Positions 26,440 through 36,887 of a stretch of 64,000 nt of DNA are shown piece by piece. This DNA is from Heliocidaris erythrogramma (Eukaryota; Echinodermata; Echinoidea; Camarodonta; Echinometridae), in NCBI GenBank assembly GCA_025617745.1, contig CM046853.1, positions 59,233,233-59,297,232 of the forward strand, in the 5' to 3' direction. Under the pieces are notes generated by a model. That model made no database searches, was not told the origin of the DNA, and worked only from the letters and a program-made list of their open reading frames with translations. A program made the position numbers and the translations under genes. Position 1 is the first letter of the stretch, and each line of letters starts with the position of its first letter.

Positions 26440-26765
26440 AGAGTACAAAATTTTGCTGCCAGGCTCATAGCCAAAAGTATCCATGTGAGTCAATCATCCC
26501 ATTGCTGAAGAAGCTGCATTGGTTACAAGTAAGGAACGTATTGTGTTTAACTGAGATCCTTTTGTTAACATTCTGAGAAATACTGCCCGTCTAGCTTCAA
26601 GCGCTCAGCCTCCCGGAATTTGTGATCAAACAATAGATCACTTTTAAAAGCACCTTTCATTAATACCCTATCTTACGGTTCACAATCTTTCCAAGCAGCC
26701 TCTCCTCAGCTCTGGAACAACCTCCCAGAATATATAAAACAAGAAGACTCCACCAAAAAATGCAA
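26440..26765 (+). pseudogene. LINE ORF2 C-terminal relic
   Basis: With several stops, the + strand reads NRVQNFAARLIAKS near 26443 and SQSFQAASPQLWNNLPEYIK near 26690, both hallmark segments of the C-terminal region of CR1/L2-type reverse transcriptases. Old and degenerate, with no open frame left. Confidence 0.7.
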
Positions 26766-26799
26766 GTAAGAATTTACTTACTTTCCTACTACTCAAACA

Positions 26800-27215
26800 T
26801 ATGGCCATCGTGCATTTTCAACGGCGGCACCTACCTTGTGAAATCGGCTTCCTGACCAGCTTTTGGGGGTTGAGAGTACTGACGGATTCAGGAATGCCTT
26901 GAAGACTTATCTGTTTTCAAGGTGTTCCTGAAGCCGTCATACATGCATTTTCCTCCAGCTTGTTGGTGTTTGGTTCCACAGGGATGACTTTCATAATACA
27001 GGCTAGCTAATTGTACAATTAGCTAATGCTTGACGCCTTGATTTATTAATTCTTACTCTAATTATTCTTAATATGTATGTATGCTATGTTCCCATTTGAA
27101 GTGTTATTAAGATGTATATGTATGCATGTATTTTCAAAAATGATTGTAAAGTGCATAGAGAACAATTCAAGTTATTATGCGCTTAATAATTATACTCTAT
27201 TATTATTATGTTAAA
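26800..27215 (+). mobile_element. Second LINE 3' end with ATT-rich tail
   Basis: Reads AFSTAAPTLWNRLPDQLL and FRNALKTYLFSRC, another CR1/L2-type C-terminus, then a 3' UTR with TGTAAAGTGCATAGAG and a tail of ATTATT units near 27190-27208. It differs from the relic immediately before it, so two insertions lie side by side. Confidence 0.7.
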
Positions 27216-27426
27216 ATCATATTTGTTCATCCAATAGTGACAAATTTCTCTTTACCCAAACTTCTGATGCATTATAACTGAAACTATCCCTTTCCCTCTT
27301 CCTCTCTTATTTTAATTTCAGCGTACAGAGGCCCCGTGGTGACAAGTGCTTAATAAGAATTGTACATTATTATTATTATTATTATCATGAAATACATGTA
27401 TGCCATTTTACTCTTGCAGTTCAGGA

Positions 27427-30271
27427 AAAAAGGAGAACTTCATTTCCTTCATTATCAAAAAAATACAAGAATATTTTGAATTTAAATGGTTTGAGTCAAC
27501 TTATAACTAAACCCACTCGAACAACATCGGCCACTTCATCATTAATAGACCATGTAATCAGCAGTAAAGAAGAAAATATTTGTCAAAGTGGTGTTATTGA
27601 AATTGGCCTAAGTGATCATTTTTTAACCTACTGCTCTAGGAAGCTAATAAGACCTGTATTCAAACAGCATAGAAATATAAATATTCGGTGTATGAGAAAC
27701 TATTGTATAGATGATTTTAATAATGTTTTATCTCGAGTCAATTGGTCTGACATATTAGAATGTAAAGAAGTAAATACTGCGTGGTCAATTTTCAAAAATA
27801 TTTTCATGTCTATAGTTGATAAATGTGCTCCATTAAAACAAGTAAGAATTAAGCAAAGAACCGATAAGTGGATGAATGCTGAAATTATTTCGTTAATAAG
27901 ACAAAGAAATATAGCTTTTAAAAGAATGAAAAAGGATTGTGGTAATTTAGAATTAGAAAAGAAATATAAACTTTTACGTAATTTGGTGCAAAGAAAAGTG
28001 AGACAGGCTAAAGATGAATACTTCCAAAATCAAATTGATGAGCATAAAAATGATTCTAAAAAGTTGTGGAAGAATCTGAAAGATTTAGGTTGTAAAAACA
28101 AACAAAAGAATGTTAAAGAGAATGTTATTAATATCCAAGGGGAGTTATGTCATGATAATATGAGGATAGCGAACGAATTTAACAATTATTTCACAACTGT
28201 GGCAGAAAAATTAGCTAGTAATTTGCCAGATAGCAACGCAAGTGAATTTGGAACGGACAGTGTTAAATTACAAAAATTATACGACACTAAGGGTGTGTCG
28301 AAAGGCTGTTTTCTTTTTTCTCCTGTCAAAGAAAAGTTTGTTTTAGATGAATTAAATAAGTTGAAAATATCAAAAAGTACCGGGCTTGACTTGGTACCTG
28401 CCAGATTTTTGAAGGATGGAGCTAAATATTTGTATAAACCTTTAACTTACATTATTAACTTATCTATCTCAACTTCCACCTTCCCTGATGAAATGAAAAT
28501 TGCAAAAGTAACACCCCTTTATAAAAAGAAAGATAAAACTAATGTTAGCAATTATAGACCGATTAGCGTTTTCAGTATAGTCTCGAAGGTCCTTGAGAAA
28601 TGTGTGTATGCCCAATTAGAGAACTAATTTCAAGAAAACAAAATAATATACGAATTTCAATCTGGTTTTAGAAATGGTTATTCCACTGAAACTTGTCTTA
28701 TTCACCTGTTAGATTTTGTCAGGAACGAAATTTCCAAGGACGTTTTGTCAGGATGGTTCTTCTTGACTTGCAAAAAGCCTTCGATACCGTTAACCATAAT
28801 ATACTGTTAAGTAAATTAGAAGTAATGGGTTTAAATTCTGCATGTGTGCAATGGTTTAGGTCTTACTTGACCAATCGTCATCAAGTTGTCTCGTTGCAAA
28901 ATGTACTCTCCGATTCTATGCCCATAAGATGCGGAGTTCCCCAGGGGAGCATATTAGGTCCTATTCTTTTCATGTGCTACATTAATGATATGTGTGTTTG
29001 TGTCAACGACAGTAAATTACTTTTATATGCGGATGATAGTGTGTTACTATATTCTGGTACTGATCCTAAGCTGATCGGGGAAAAACTTAGCTTAGAATTA
29101 TCAAACTGTGTTAATTGGATGACAGCAAATAAGCTTAGCTTACATATTGGTAAAACCGAAAGTATTTTTGTTTTGTACGCAGGGTAGGCTGAAGTATACT
29201 GATGATTTCAATATAAGTTATAACAATCAACTCATTAAGAGACAGGATTCTGTGAAGTATTTAGGACTAAATATAGCTAGTGATCTTTCTTGCTCAAGTT
29301 TGGTTGACAGTATTGTCAAAAAAGCTAATGCTCGTCTAAAATTCTTGTATCGTTATCAAAATTGCATGAACTTAAAATCAAGACGCATTTTAAGTTTTTC
29401 CTTAATTCAATGTTTATTTGATTATGCTAATGCGGCATGGTACTGCAGTCTAGGCAAGGTGGATCAAAACAAGTTAAAAATAATTCAAAATAAGATTGTA
29501 AGATTTATCAATCACTTACCACCAAGAACACACATTGGGAAGAGTGAACTTGAAACAGCTGGTCTTCTTCATGTAAACCTTAGATCACAACAACTTTTAA
29601 TTCACCATGTACATAAGATTTTTTACTCTAATGCAGATCACTATATTTCAAATAATTTTACTCGCTCTTCAAGTGTTCATGGGCATGACACTAGAAATAG
29701 TCAATTTAATTTCGTAGTGCCTAAGCGGAAAGGTAAAATTGGAAATTCCTTTTATTTTAACGGTATTCTTTTCTGGAATTCCCTCCCAAATCATGTTAAG
29801 TCAGTTAAGAATTTTTTACATTTTAAAAGGGTATTGAAGCATCATCTGAAAAATGTGTCTAGTCCATAACTATATTTCTCCTCTCCTTTTTGTAGCTCAG
29901 ATGGTTTTTTCCTATATTATATGACTTATGTAACCAACGTTTATTATCGATAGTTTCATTATGATTTTCTGTATATAGTTTTTTTCCGTTGAGTAAGTCT
30001 TGTTTTCACATTTATGTAATCTTCGCCTACTTTATAAAAATGTTATGTTTTATTTTGCTACTTTAGTACATTCTTATTACTTGTCGTACGTGTACGATAG
30101 TCTTGTAGCCGTACTAATGTGTTTTCTTAGTGTATTTTTTAATCAGTTATTTAGGTAAGGACCCCATTGGAAATAAGCCATTTCGGCTTTCATGGGCTAT
30201 CCTATCATGGTACCTGGTTATGTTTGTATTGCAATATACCTGACGAATAAAATCAAATCAAATCAAATAAG
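27427..30271 (+). mobile_element. 5'-truncated CR1/L2-like non-LTR retrotransposon
   Basis: Contains the end of an endonuclease domain, a full RT and a C-terminal region, then about 400 bp of 3' UTR ending in short AAATC repeats (30245-30271), a tail style typical of the Jockey/CR1/L2 side of the LINEs. The 5' edge is placed where protein similarity fades. I did not find a clear target duplication. It sits downstream of other LINE 3' ends, so this is a nested or clustered region. Confidence 0.85.
27461..29869 (+). pseudogene. LINE ORF2 (endonuclease end plus reverse transcriptase), broken
   Basis: Three frame pieces form one ORF2. Piece 1 (to 28627) has the endonuclease end (SLIDHVISS, LSDHFLTYCSRK) and RT opening motifs (AKVTPLYKKKDKTNVSNYRP); it stops at TAA 28625-28627. 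After the stop the frame continues (IIYEFQSGFRNGYSTETCL) and shifts near 28740-28760. Piece 2 (to 29189) holds VLLDLQKAFDTVNH, GVPQGSILGPILF and the catalytic box YADDSVLLY. A second shift near 29160-29190 leads to piece 3, ending at 29869 with the C-terminal region (FWNSLPNHVKSVKNF). The catalytic aspartates are intact; one stop and two frameshifts make the copy dead. Family: Jockey-superfamily (CR1, L2 or Daphne-like), not resolved. Confidence 0.9.
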
Positions 30272-31588
30272 GCAAATCAGGAGACATTGACTAAATGAAG
30301 TAGATTATATATATAAACCCTTTCTCTACGTAAATTTGAAATTTCAATCCTTTATACATCACTTGCCCCTAAAGATGACAGGGCAAATTTTGAATTCATT
30401 TATATGTATCTTTGCATTGCCTACATTAATGGACATGGGAAGTAGTGGATTAATATCATCATATTATTATGCAATATTGGAACACGCACTCTATACCCTC
30501 ATGACCAGGTGTCATTTGATATTTTAACTTACTTCATTCCTCCCTTTGTCTTTCCTTCCCAGACACCTTCCTTCTTTTGTTCATTAAAAAAAAATTCACC
30601 GTTACTTGGGGGAGGGGGAGAGTCATCTCCATTTATTTATGATCTACAATTACTTCTTCTTGACTGATATTTTTTTCAGTTATGAAATAACAATAGCGTT
30701 TATTCCGTTGAAAAAGATCAGAATTTCAATAATAAAAACACAAGAAACTTGACTAAATATTCACTTGGTCAGGCGAATTAAATGGTGGCTGGGCATAATT
30801 ACGACTTTGGCCCTTTTGCCTCAAAGTTGTGCCTCCCCCCCCCAAAAAAAAATAGATCCTGCAAAGGAAATGTATCAGAAGAAACATGGAACACCATTCC
30901 TCAATTTGATCAAATCACCTCCAAAGTGCCATAGATCCTGGACTATAACCTCGCATTAGTGACTGGGACCACTTATAATGGGTGTTTAAAATAAAAGGAG
31001 ACCCAACTTTGAAAAATTCCTGTAAATCGATTATGTATTTACTGGTATTGAATTTCATATCATATGGAAGTGTAATTCATTTGCTTCATTATGGTACCTG
31101 GTTTAGGTTTCTAGGGTCACGCATTACTGAACACCATTGTTTTCAAAATTTTGTACAGAATCCCAGGTGGTTCACTTTCTTGGAAAGCATAATAGGCAGG
31201 GTTTTAGTTGAATGGCTTTGTCAATTACTCTCTTAGTACTTAGCTCCATCAGTTAAAATAAAATCTCATTGGGATTGAATTTATGCCTTAATTTTTATGA
31301 ACTTCACAAACATGAAAGGACTTCAAAGAAGATGACAGTAATAATATCGAATCCCGGTCGGGGCATTGTAATTTTCTCACATTTCTTTATGATATATTCA
31401 GTTTACTTCAATCCTATCAATTATGATATTTAAATATATAATATAAATATATCAAGAATAAATGAGATCATTAGAAAGCAAAGAGAACATGTTTATCTGG
31501 AGTGCTTATCTGAAGATAAGCTTGTTGCACTCTACGATAGCTTTCACAATTGAATAGGCTTCAATAGGTTTTGTGTGGGTGGGACTCG
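30272..31588. other. Noncoding stretch between LINE and foldback element
   Basis: No gene seen. A C run followed by A run at 30834-30850. Confidence 0.6.
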
Positions 31589-31890
31589 GGTATAATTATG
31601 GTTACAGCCCTGTAGCTAGAAGGTCCGATAGTTAGCGGGTCCGATAGACCGACACCCAATAGATAGAAGGTTCGATAGACCGAATGTACGAGAGGGTCCA
31701 ATAGACAGACGGTTCTATAGACCGAATCGGCGGAGGGTCCAATAGTCCAAAGGTTCTATAGATCGAATGTCAAACGGGGTCCGATAGTCAGAAGGTCCGA
31801 CAGACAGAAGGTTCTATAGACCGAATCAGCAAAAGGGTCCGATAGTCCGGAGGTTCAGTAGGGGTCCGATAGACCGATAATAACGTAAAA
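31589..31890 (+). repeat. Left inverted end of the foldback element
   Basis: Tandem units of about 20 bp around GGTCCGATAG. They pair with 33390-33673 in inverse order, with one or two extra units on this side. Confidence 0.88.
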
Positions 31891-33389
31891 CAGGTAAAAT
31901 AAGTGGATACAATAAGTTTTTAATAGTTTTATATATCATAAAAGGCAAAGAGTAATGCCTTATCTTTTTCTATGAGTATTGTAATAAACCGATGCACTAT
32001 AGGCCCACCCTCCCCCCCCCCCCAAAAAAAATGGGGAACTTATTTTAAAGTATTGATTTATACATTTTCAACATGTTAAAAGTATTTTTATCAGAGCATC
32101 ATCATCATCACCGTGGGGCGGGGGTGGTCCACCCATGCAGCTCAGCCCCCCCCCCCCCCCCGGTTAATTTTTCCACTAAACCGATGTATTGGCAATGGGG
32201 AACGCTGACCATTTTTTGAAACATGGAAATCTAATTATATGGTGCACACTAAAGTCCCGAGGGCCATCATGCCCGAAGCATTTTTTTCTCGTGGAGCAAG
32301 CTGAGGAAAGGGCGTCCCCTTCTAACACAAGTGTTATTTTTTAAACAAAGAAATCTTATGGGGTGCACAATTTATAGTTGAATTTTCATTACAAGTAACA
32401 AAAGATAAGATTCTGACCGATAAAAACGAAATTGTTTCAATTAGGCCCTACCACCTTCTTGGGAGGGGGCGTTTCCATTTTTTTTTTGAGGGTTGTCCGG
32501 TGATATTTTCCTACAAGCTATGATGTCAGCTTTTATACTTTTTTTAATGTTCACCGACTACACCCATACTACTACCTTGTGGTAAATTTTAGTCTGTGGA
32601 CTCTGTCGGGTAAATTATACCATTTTTTTTGGGGGGGGGGTGGGGGAATTCGAGAATAGTCGGATACCTCACTGCCCGAATATTATGATATTCGGGCTTC
32701 TTGTTGCTGCAGGACGTAAGAGGTGCTTGCTGCAAGAAACTATCTAGGCCTAGTTTCTTGATTGTATGAGCGAGCAAAGCGAGCGAACGAGAGAGAGAGA
32801 AAAAAAAGAAGAATTTTTTATCCTGAGAATAGGTTCTAGCATATTGTTATTCCGTTCTCATAATCTGTGTAACATGTTATCGGCATCTTCTGTTCTCATA
32901 TTGGGAAGAGACTATTGGTCACAGGCCATTATTTCTGATAATTCATCTCTTTAGCCCCTTTAGGTCAACTTGCCGCTCGATTTCTTTCAGTTATGTTGCT
33001 AACATTCTTTGAGTAGAAAATAGCATAACATTAGCTAAAGATTCAAGATGCAAACCAAATAACTTCCATAAGAATATGACTTATTAATATATTTGCCAAT
33101 GGTTTATATACATAAATGTGGCGATTATATTAATAACTAATATCAATAATGAAAGTATAATGGGCATTGGTAAATAACCCTAATAATGCTAGTGAGCGAA
33201 GTTTTTGAATTTTTGTTTTCTTCTCTTTCCTTTCTGATTTCTTTTCTTTTTCTCTTCTTTTCCTTTCTTTTCTTTTCATCTTTCCTTTTCAACCTCTTCC
33301 TTTTTTGCTTTTTCTTTGGTTGGAACGCCCCCACTTATTTTAACCACTTATTTTTTGCCCACTTATCATTTTATCCACTATTGTACCCT
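31891..33389. other. Interior of the foldback element
   Basis: No gene seen. Contains poly-C/poly-A junctions near 32010 and 32145, a G run near 32630, and a CT-rich tract at 33215-33320. Open stretches here are low-complexity. Confidence 0.6.
33215..33320. repeat. Pyrimidine-rich tract (CTTTT type)
   Basis: Nearly pure C/T on the + strand inside the foldback element; a possible triplex-forming sequence. No gene. Confidence 0.8.
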
Positions 33390-33673
33390 TTTTACGTATT
33401 TATTGTCGGTCTATCGGACCTTCTAAGTATCGGACCCCTACTGAACCTTCGGTCTATCGGACCTTCTGACTATCGGACCCGTTGGTTATTCGATCTATAG
33501 AACCTTCGGACTATTGGACCCTCCTGCCGATTCGGTCTATAGAACCTTCTGTCTACTGGACCCTCTCGTACATTCGGTCTATCGAACCTTCTATCTATTG
33601 GGTGTCGGTTTATCGGACCCGCTAACTATCGGACCTTCTAGCTATAAGTATAGGGATGACCCCATAATTATAC
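33390..33673 (-). repeat. Right inverted end of the foldback element
   Basis: Reverse complement of 31589-31890; reads CGGTCTATCGGACCTTCT on the + strand. Shared order of variant units shows true pairing, not just shared low complexity. Confidence 0.88.
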
Positions 33674-34198
33674 CACTGCACATATATTAAAAATACAGCA
33701 TGTGGGACTGTTATAAGCACACTTTTTATATTATCAAGTGATCACGAGGCCAGCATTTTAGTCACAAATTCACTATTATTGGTGTCAACAGACTGTGAAG
33801 TTGGCATGGAATCATAAATTTACACACACACACAAAAACAAAACAAAAAAAAACAAAAACAGACTCACAGTCACATCGAGTAAGCTGTTCCGTGCCGAGG
33901 TCCAGCTGAGCCAGCGCAAAATTTTATCTCCAAGCTCTGTGCGTCTTCACAAATTGACGAATCAGCAAGCAAATCCCTCTCCCTACAAACTTGCCAACCA
34001 ATCAGATTGGACAATGCACCTGTTTGCAGTAGACCGTGGAAGCCACCCGTCGATTCACGAACACTGAGCTTTAATATGCTAAGTTTTCTCTTGATCGGTA
34101 TTAAATGAGAACTTTATAGCAGCAAAATAAACACTAACACCAATACCGAGCGTCGGAGAGTGAAAGGAATATTAAAGGTCGAAGAGAAACGAAGAACA
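33674..34198. other. Noncoding stretch before the BEL/Pao element
   Basis: Contains a CAAAA-rich tract (33820-33860) and a less AT-rich patch with no recognised gene. Confidence 0.55.
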
Positions 34199-34203
34199 GA
34201 ATG
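34199..34203. repeat. Imperfect target-site duplication of the BEL/Pao element, left
   Basis: GAATG here against GAAGG at 41834-41838, with one mismatch. BEL/Pao integrases usually copy 4-6 bp. Weak alone, but placed exactly at both LTR edges. Confidence 0.5.
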
Positions 34204-35131
34204 TGTCGGGTGTGAACTCTTGAGTCTGACGTCATAAGCGAGGGTTTAACAGTAAAAAAATTAGTTTGCCAAGTGAGGGCGCTGTCAAGGCGTGCTGCTA
34301 TTTTTCCTGTGTTGGGAAGTTTTCGTTCCTGCAACGATGCTATTGATTTTTGTGTAAATTTCGATACAAGCCCAATGATGTAAGTAAATGAATGTGTAAT
34401 ATTGAAGTTTAAGAATCAATCGTTCTATATAATCCATTTTCGTTATATATTGTGATTTTTAAGTGCTATAATTTGTGGTGCCAAATTACTACATGTATAT
34501 CATGAATACGGTGATAGTGAAAGTGTACGTGAGGGACTACACGTGTGCTATGTAAATTACATGAATAATTAATAGGGTATGAGGGCGTTTACGTTCAAGC
34601 TTCGTTGTGTGCCATGCCATGCGGATGGATTATTATGACAAATCTCAGTTTGCTTGAATGTTAATATGAATAGCTATGATATTGAAAAGGCTATATATTG
34701 TACATGATATATCACATGTATGCAGAACTTTGGGGTGTATTTATGTTTTATTTAGCTCATATGACACCAAAGATAAGGAATGAGTAAGAAGGTTATTTAG
34801 GTATTTCAAGCTTGAAATGACCCTCTAAAGTATCACAGTGCAGAGATATAACAAATTATGTTGATATAAACAAAGTAATGAAAGAATTTACATAGACAGT
34901 GAATCTAAGTCAGGTTATGATATGATATTTAGCAAAGGTGTTAATCACATTTGAAAGGAAGTATTTTAATTTGTTAATGGATGTAAACAGTTGAGACATG
35001 CTTGACTAAAATGTGTTTTTTCTTGTTTACATTAAATTGCAGACTGAACCTGCATTGCTGCAAGGTATCTCTTCATGGTGTTTGTCATAGTTTGTCGTCA
35101 ATGGTGTCTGAGTTGGGGATAGTTCGTCACA
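34204..35131 (+). repeat. 5' LTR of the BEL/Pao element (928 bp)
   Basis: Begins TG and ends CA; same length and sequence by eye as 40906-41833. A CRE palindrome TGACGTCA lies 23 bp inside (34227-34234) and a TATATAA at 34426-34432 is a possible promoter. The primer-binding site should start at 35132 (TCAAGTTCAGTATC...), but I could not match it to a tRNA. Confidence 0.93.
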
Positions 35132-35174
35132 TCAAGTTCAGTATCAGCTTGAAGTTGAGAAGGTAGCAGTCACC

Positions 35175-36887
35175 ATGAGTGAGGTCCGACCAGAGGACTC
35201 AGCGAGTCAGAGCGGGAAGAGCTCAACTGTCAGTTCCAGCAGAAGGGTTAGAGCTCTTGCAAAGTCTGCAGCCCTCGCAGCTGAAATGGAGGCCCTAAAG
35301 CTTCGTCAAGAGTTGGAACTTGAAGAGGTAAAACTGAAACAGAAGAAAGCTGCACTGGAAATGCAGACAAAACTTAAGGTCATGGAAGCCGAAGGCCTTG
35401 TCTACAGCCAGTTTGAGGAAGGTTCCAAGGCTAGTAGAAGTACAAGTAATGTGATAACCTTCAAGGCCTCGTCTGATAAGACTGAAGTTAATGACACCAG
35501 GACTGAAGGTCATGTCTTCAAGGCTGATGGAGGACAGGAAAGTACACTTCAGTATCCCAGAGAAAGCTTATCAAAGCAGTCATTTAAGATTGATGTTCCT
35601 AGTGAGGTACATGTAGCTCTACCTCCAGTTTCTACTCCGAAGGATGATTCTTGGCAAATTAAGAATCGCCTAGATACTGAGATTCTTAGACATCTGGAGC
35701 TTGGCCAAGTAAACCAACAACAACTGCTTGAGTCCATTAACTGACCTAATGCAGAATTAATGAAGTTCGACGGCAACCCGTTGAAGTATTATGAGTTTGT
35801 GCAGTCCTTCGACTGTATGGTGGGTGACACCATGTTGCCGAGCAGTGGAAAGTTGATGCGACTTTTCAACAGTTGTGAAGGAGCAGCAAGAAAGGTAATT
35901 CAGAGCTGCATGATGTTGATGCCGGACCAAGGTTATCTGAGGGCAAGAGAGCTTCTTGAAGAAAGGTTCGGCAACAGTTATAAGATTGGAGAAGCATGGA
36001 TGAGACGAGTTACTGATGGCCCAGCTATCACGAGCAGCAGTAAACAGCTGAGGGAGTATGCTGATGACTTACAGTCATGCACAGAGACGCTAAGGGCATT
36101 AGGTATCGTGCAAGAGATGAGTTCTCAGAGAGAGCTGGTAAAGATCATTGAGAGATTGCCCTTTCATCTAAGAAGTAGGTGGCTAAGAGAAGTTAAGAGG
36201 ATACGAGATGATTCAAGAAGGCCACCTAACATTTATGATGTTGTCATTTATGTAAACGCTGCTGCAGAGGAGATGAGTGACCCTGTTTATGGATCTCTGA
36301 TCCAAGGTGGATCGAGGGATAGTCGCAGTGTAAAGACTAAGGAGAAGACTTCGTCCTCAACTTTACATTGGCAGCAGTCTCCCAAGAGCAACTTTTCATC
36401 TTCACTCAATCCTCAGAAGTGTATGCTCTGTGATAATGATCATGTGTTGTTCAGCTGCCAGCAGTTTAAGTCCATGAACCCCGAACAAAGGCTTCAATAT
36501 GCCCGTGACCAGAAGTTGTGCTTCAATTGTCTCAAGCCGGGGCATATGTCATGCAAGTGCTTGCTGAACCGGACGTGCTCTGTCAAAGGCTGCACAATGA
36601 AGCACACCAAGTTTCTTCACACTGGGAAGCCGTTAAAGTTCAGTGAACACAAGAACCCTTCCATGAAGTCGGAGAGAGTTAAAAGTCAGTCTCACTCGAC
36701 TACTCAAACAGATGACGGTGCACCATTTGAAGCTTTGTCGTCGCATACCAGTAGTGAAGTCATGGGGCCGGAAAGTATAGAGTGGCCCTTCCTATTGTGC
36801 CTGTTAAAGTACGAGCTGCTGATGGTGACACTGTTGTTGAGACATTCGCACTCCTGGACTCTGGATCGACAAATTCCTTTTGTGTGA
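35175..36887 (+). pseudogene. BEL/Pao gag with an in-frame TGA
   Basis: Structural protein of the retrotransposon. The first part (35175-35744, 189 codons) starts MSEVRPEDSASQSGK and has a charged coiled coil about residues 33-75 (LRQELELEEVKLKQKK). A TGA at 35742-35744 interrupts the frame. The same frame continues with KFDGNPLKYYEFVQSFD, a DUF1759-type capsid region, and ends with CCHC-type zinc knuckles (CFNCLKPGHMSCKC) near 36512-36553. The reading frame and family pattern run straight across the stop, so I read it as a nonsense mutation in one gag. Read-through cannot be excluded. The 3' end overlaps the pol frame by about 130 bp. Confidence 0.85.

Larger units (their letters stand above)
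31589..33673. mobile_element. Foldback element with long iterated inverted ends (TU-like)
   Basis: Left end 31589-31890 and right end 33390-33673 are inverted copies over about 290 bp. They share the outermost GGTATAATTATGG and then a series of short units of about 18-24 bp built on GGTCCGATAGACCGA and GGTTCTATAGACCGAA. The 1.5-kb centre has no coding frame I trust; it holds C and G runs and a pyrimidine tract. Long inverted ends made of short iterated units are the mark of foldback elements, described in sea urchins as TU elements. No transposase is present, so it would be non-autonomous. A flanking duplication is not clear. Confidence 0.85.

Noticed and set aside
27427..30271. Active LINE
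   Set aside because: Although the YADD box is intact, one stop and two frameshifts break ORF2 and the 5' end is missing.
34380..35046. Intron inside the BEL LTR (GTAAGT at 34380, TTGCAG near 35040)
   Set aside because: The donor lies upstream of the likely TATA box at 34426, so transcripts would probably not contain it; there is no transcript support.
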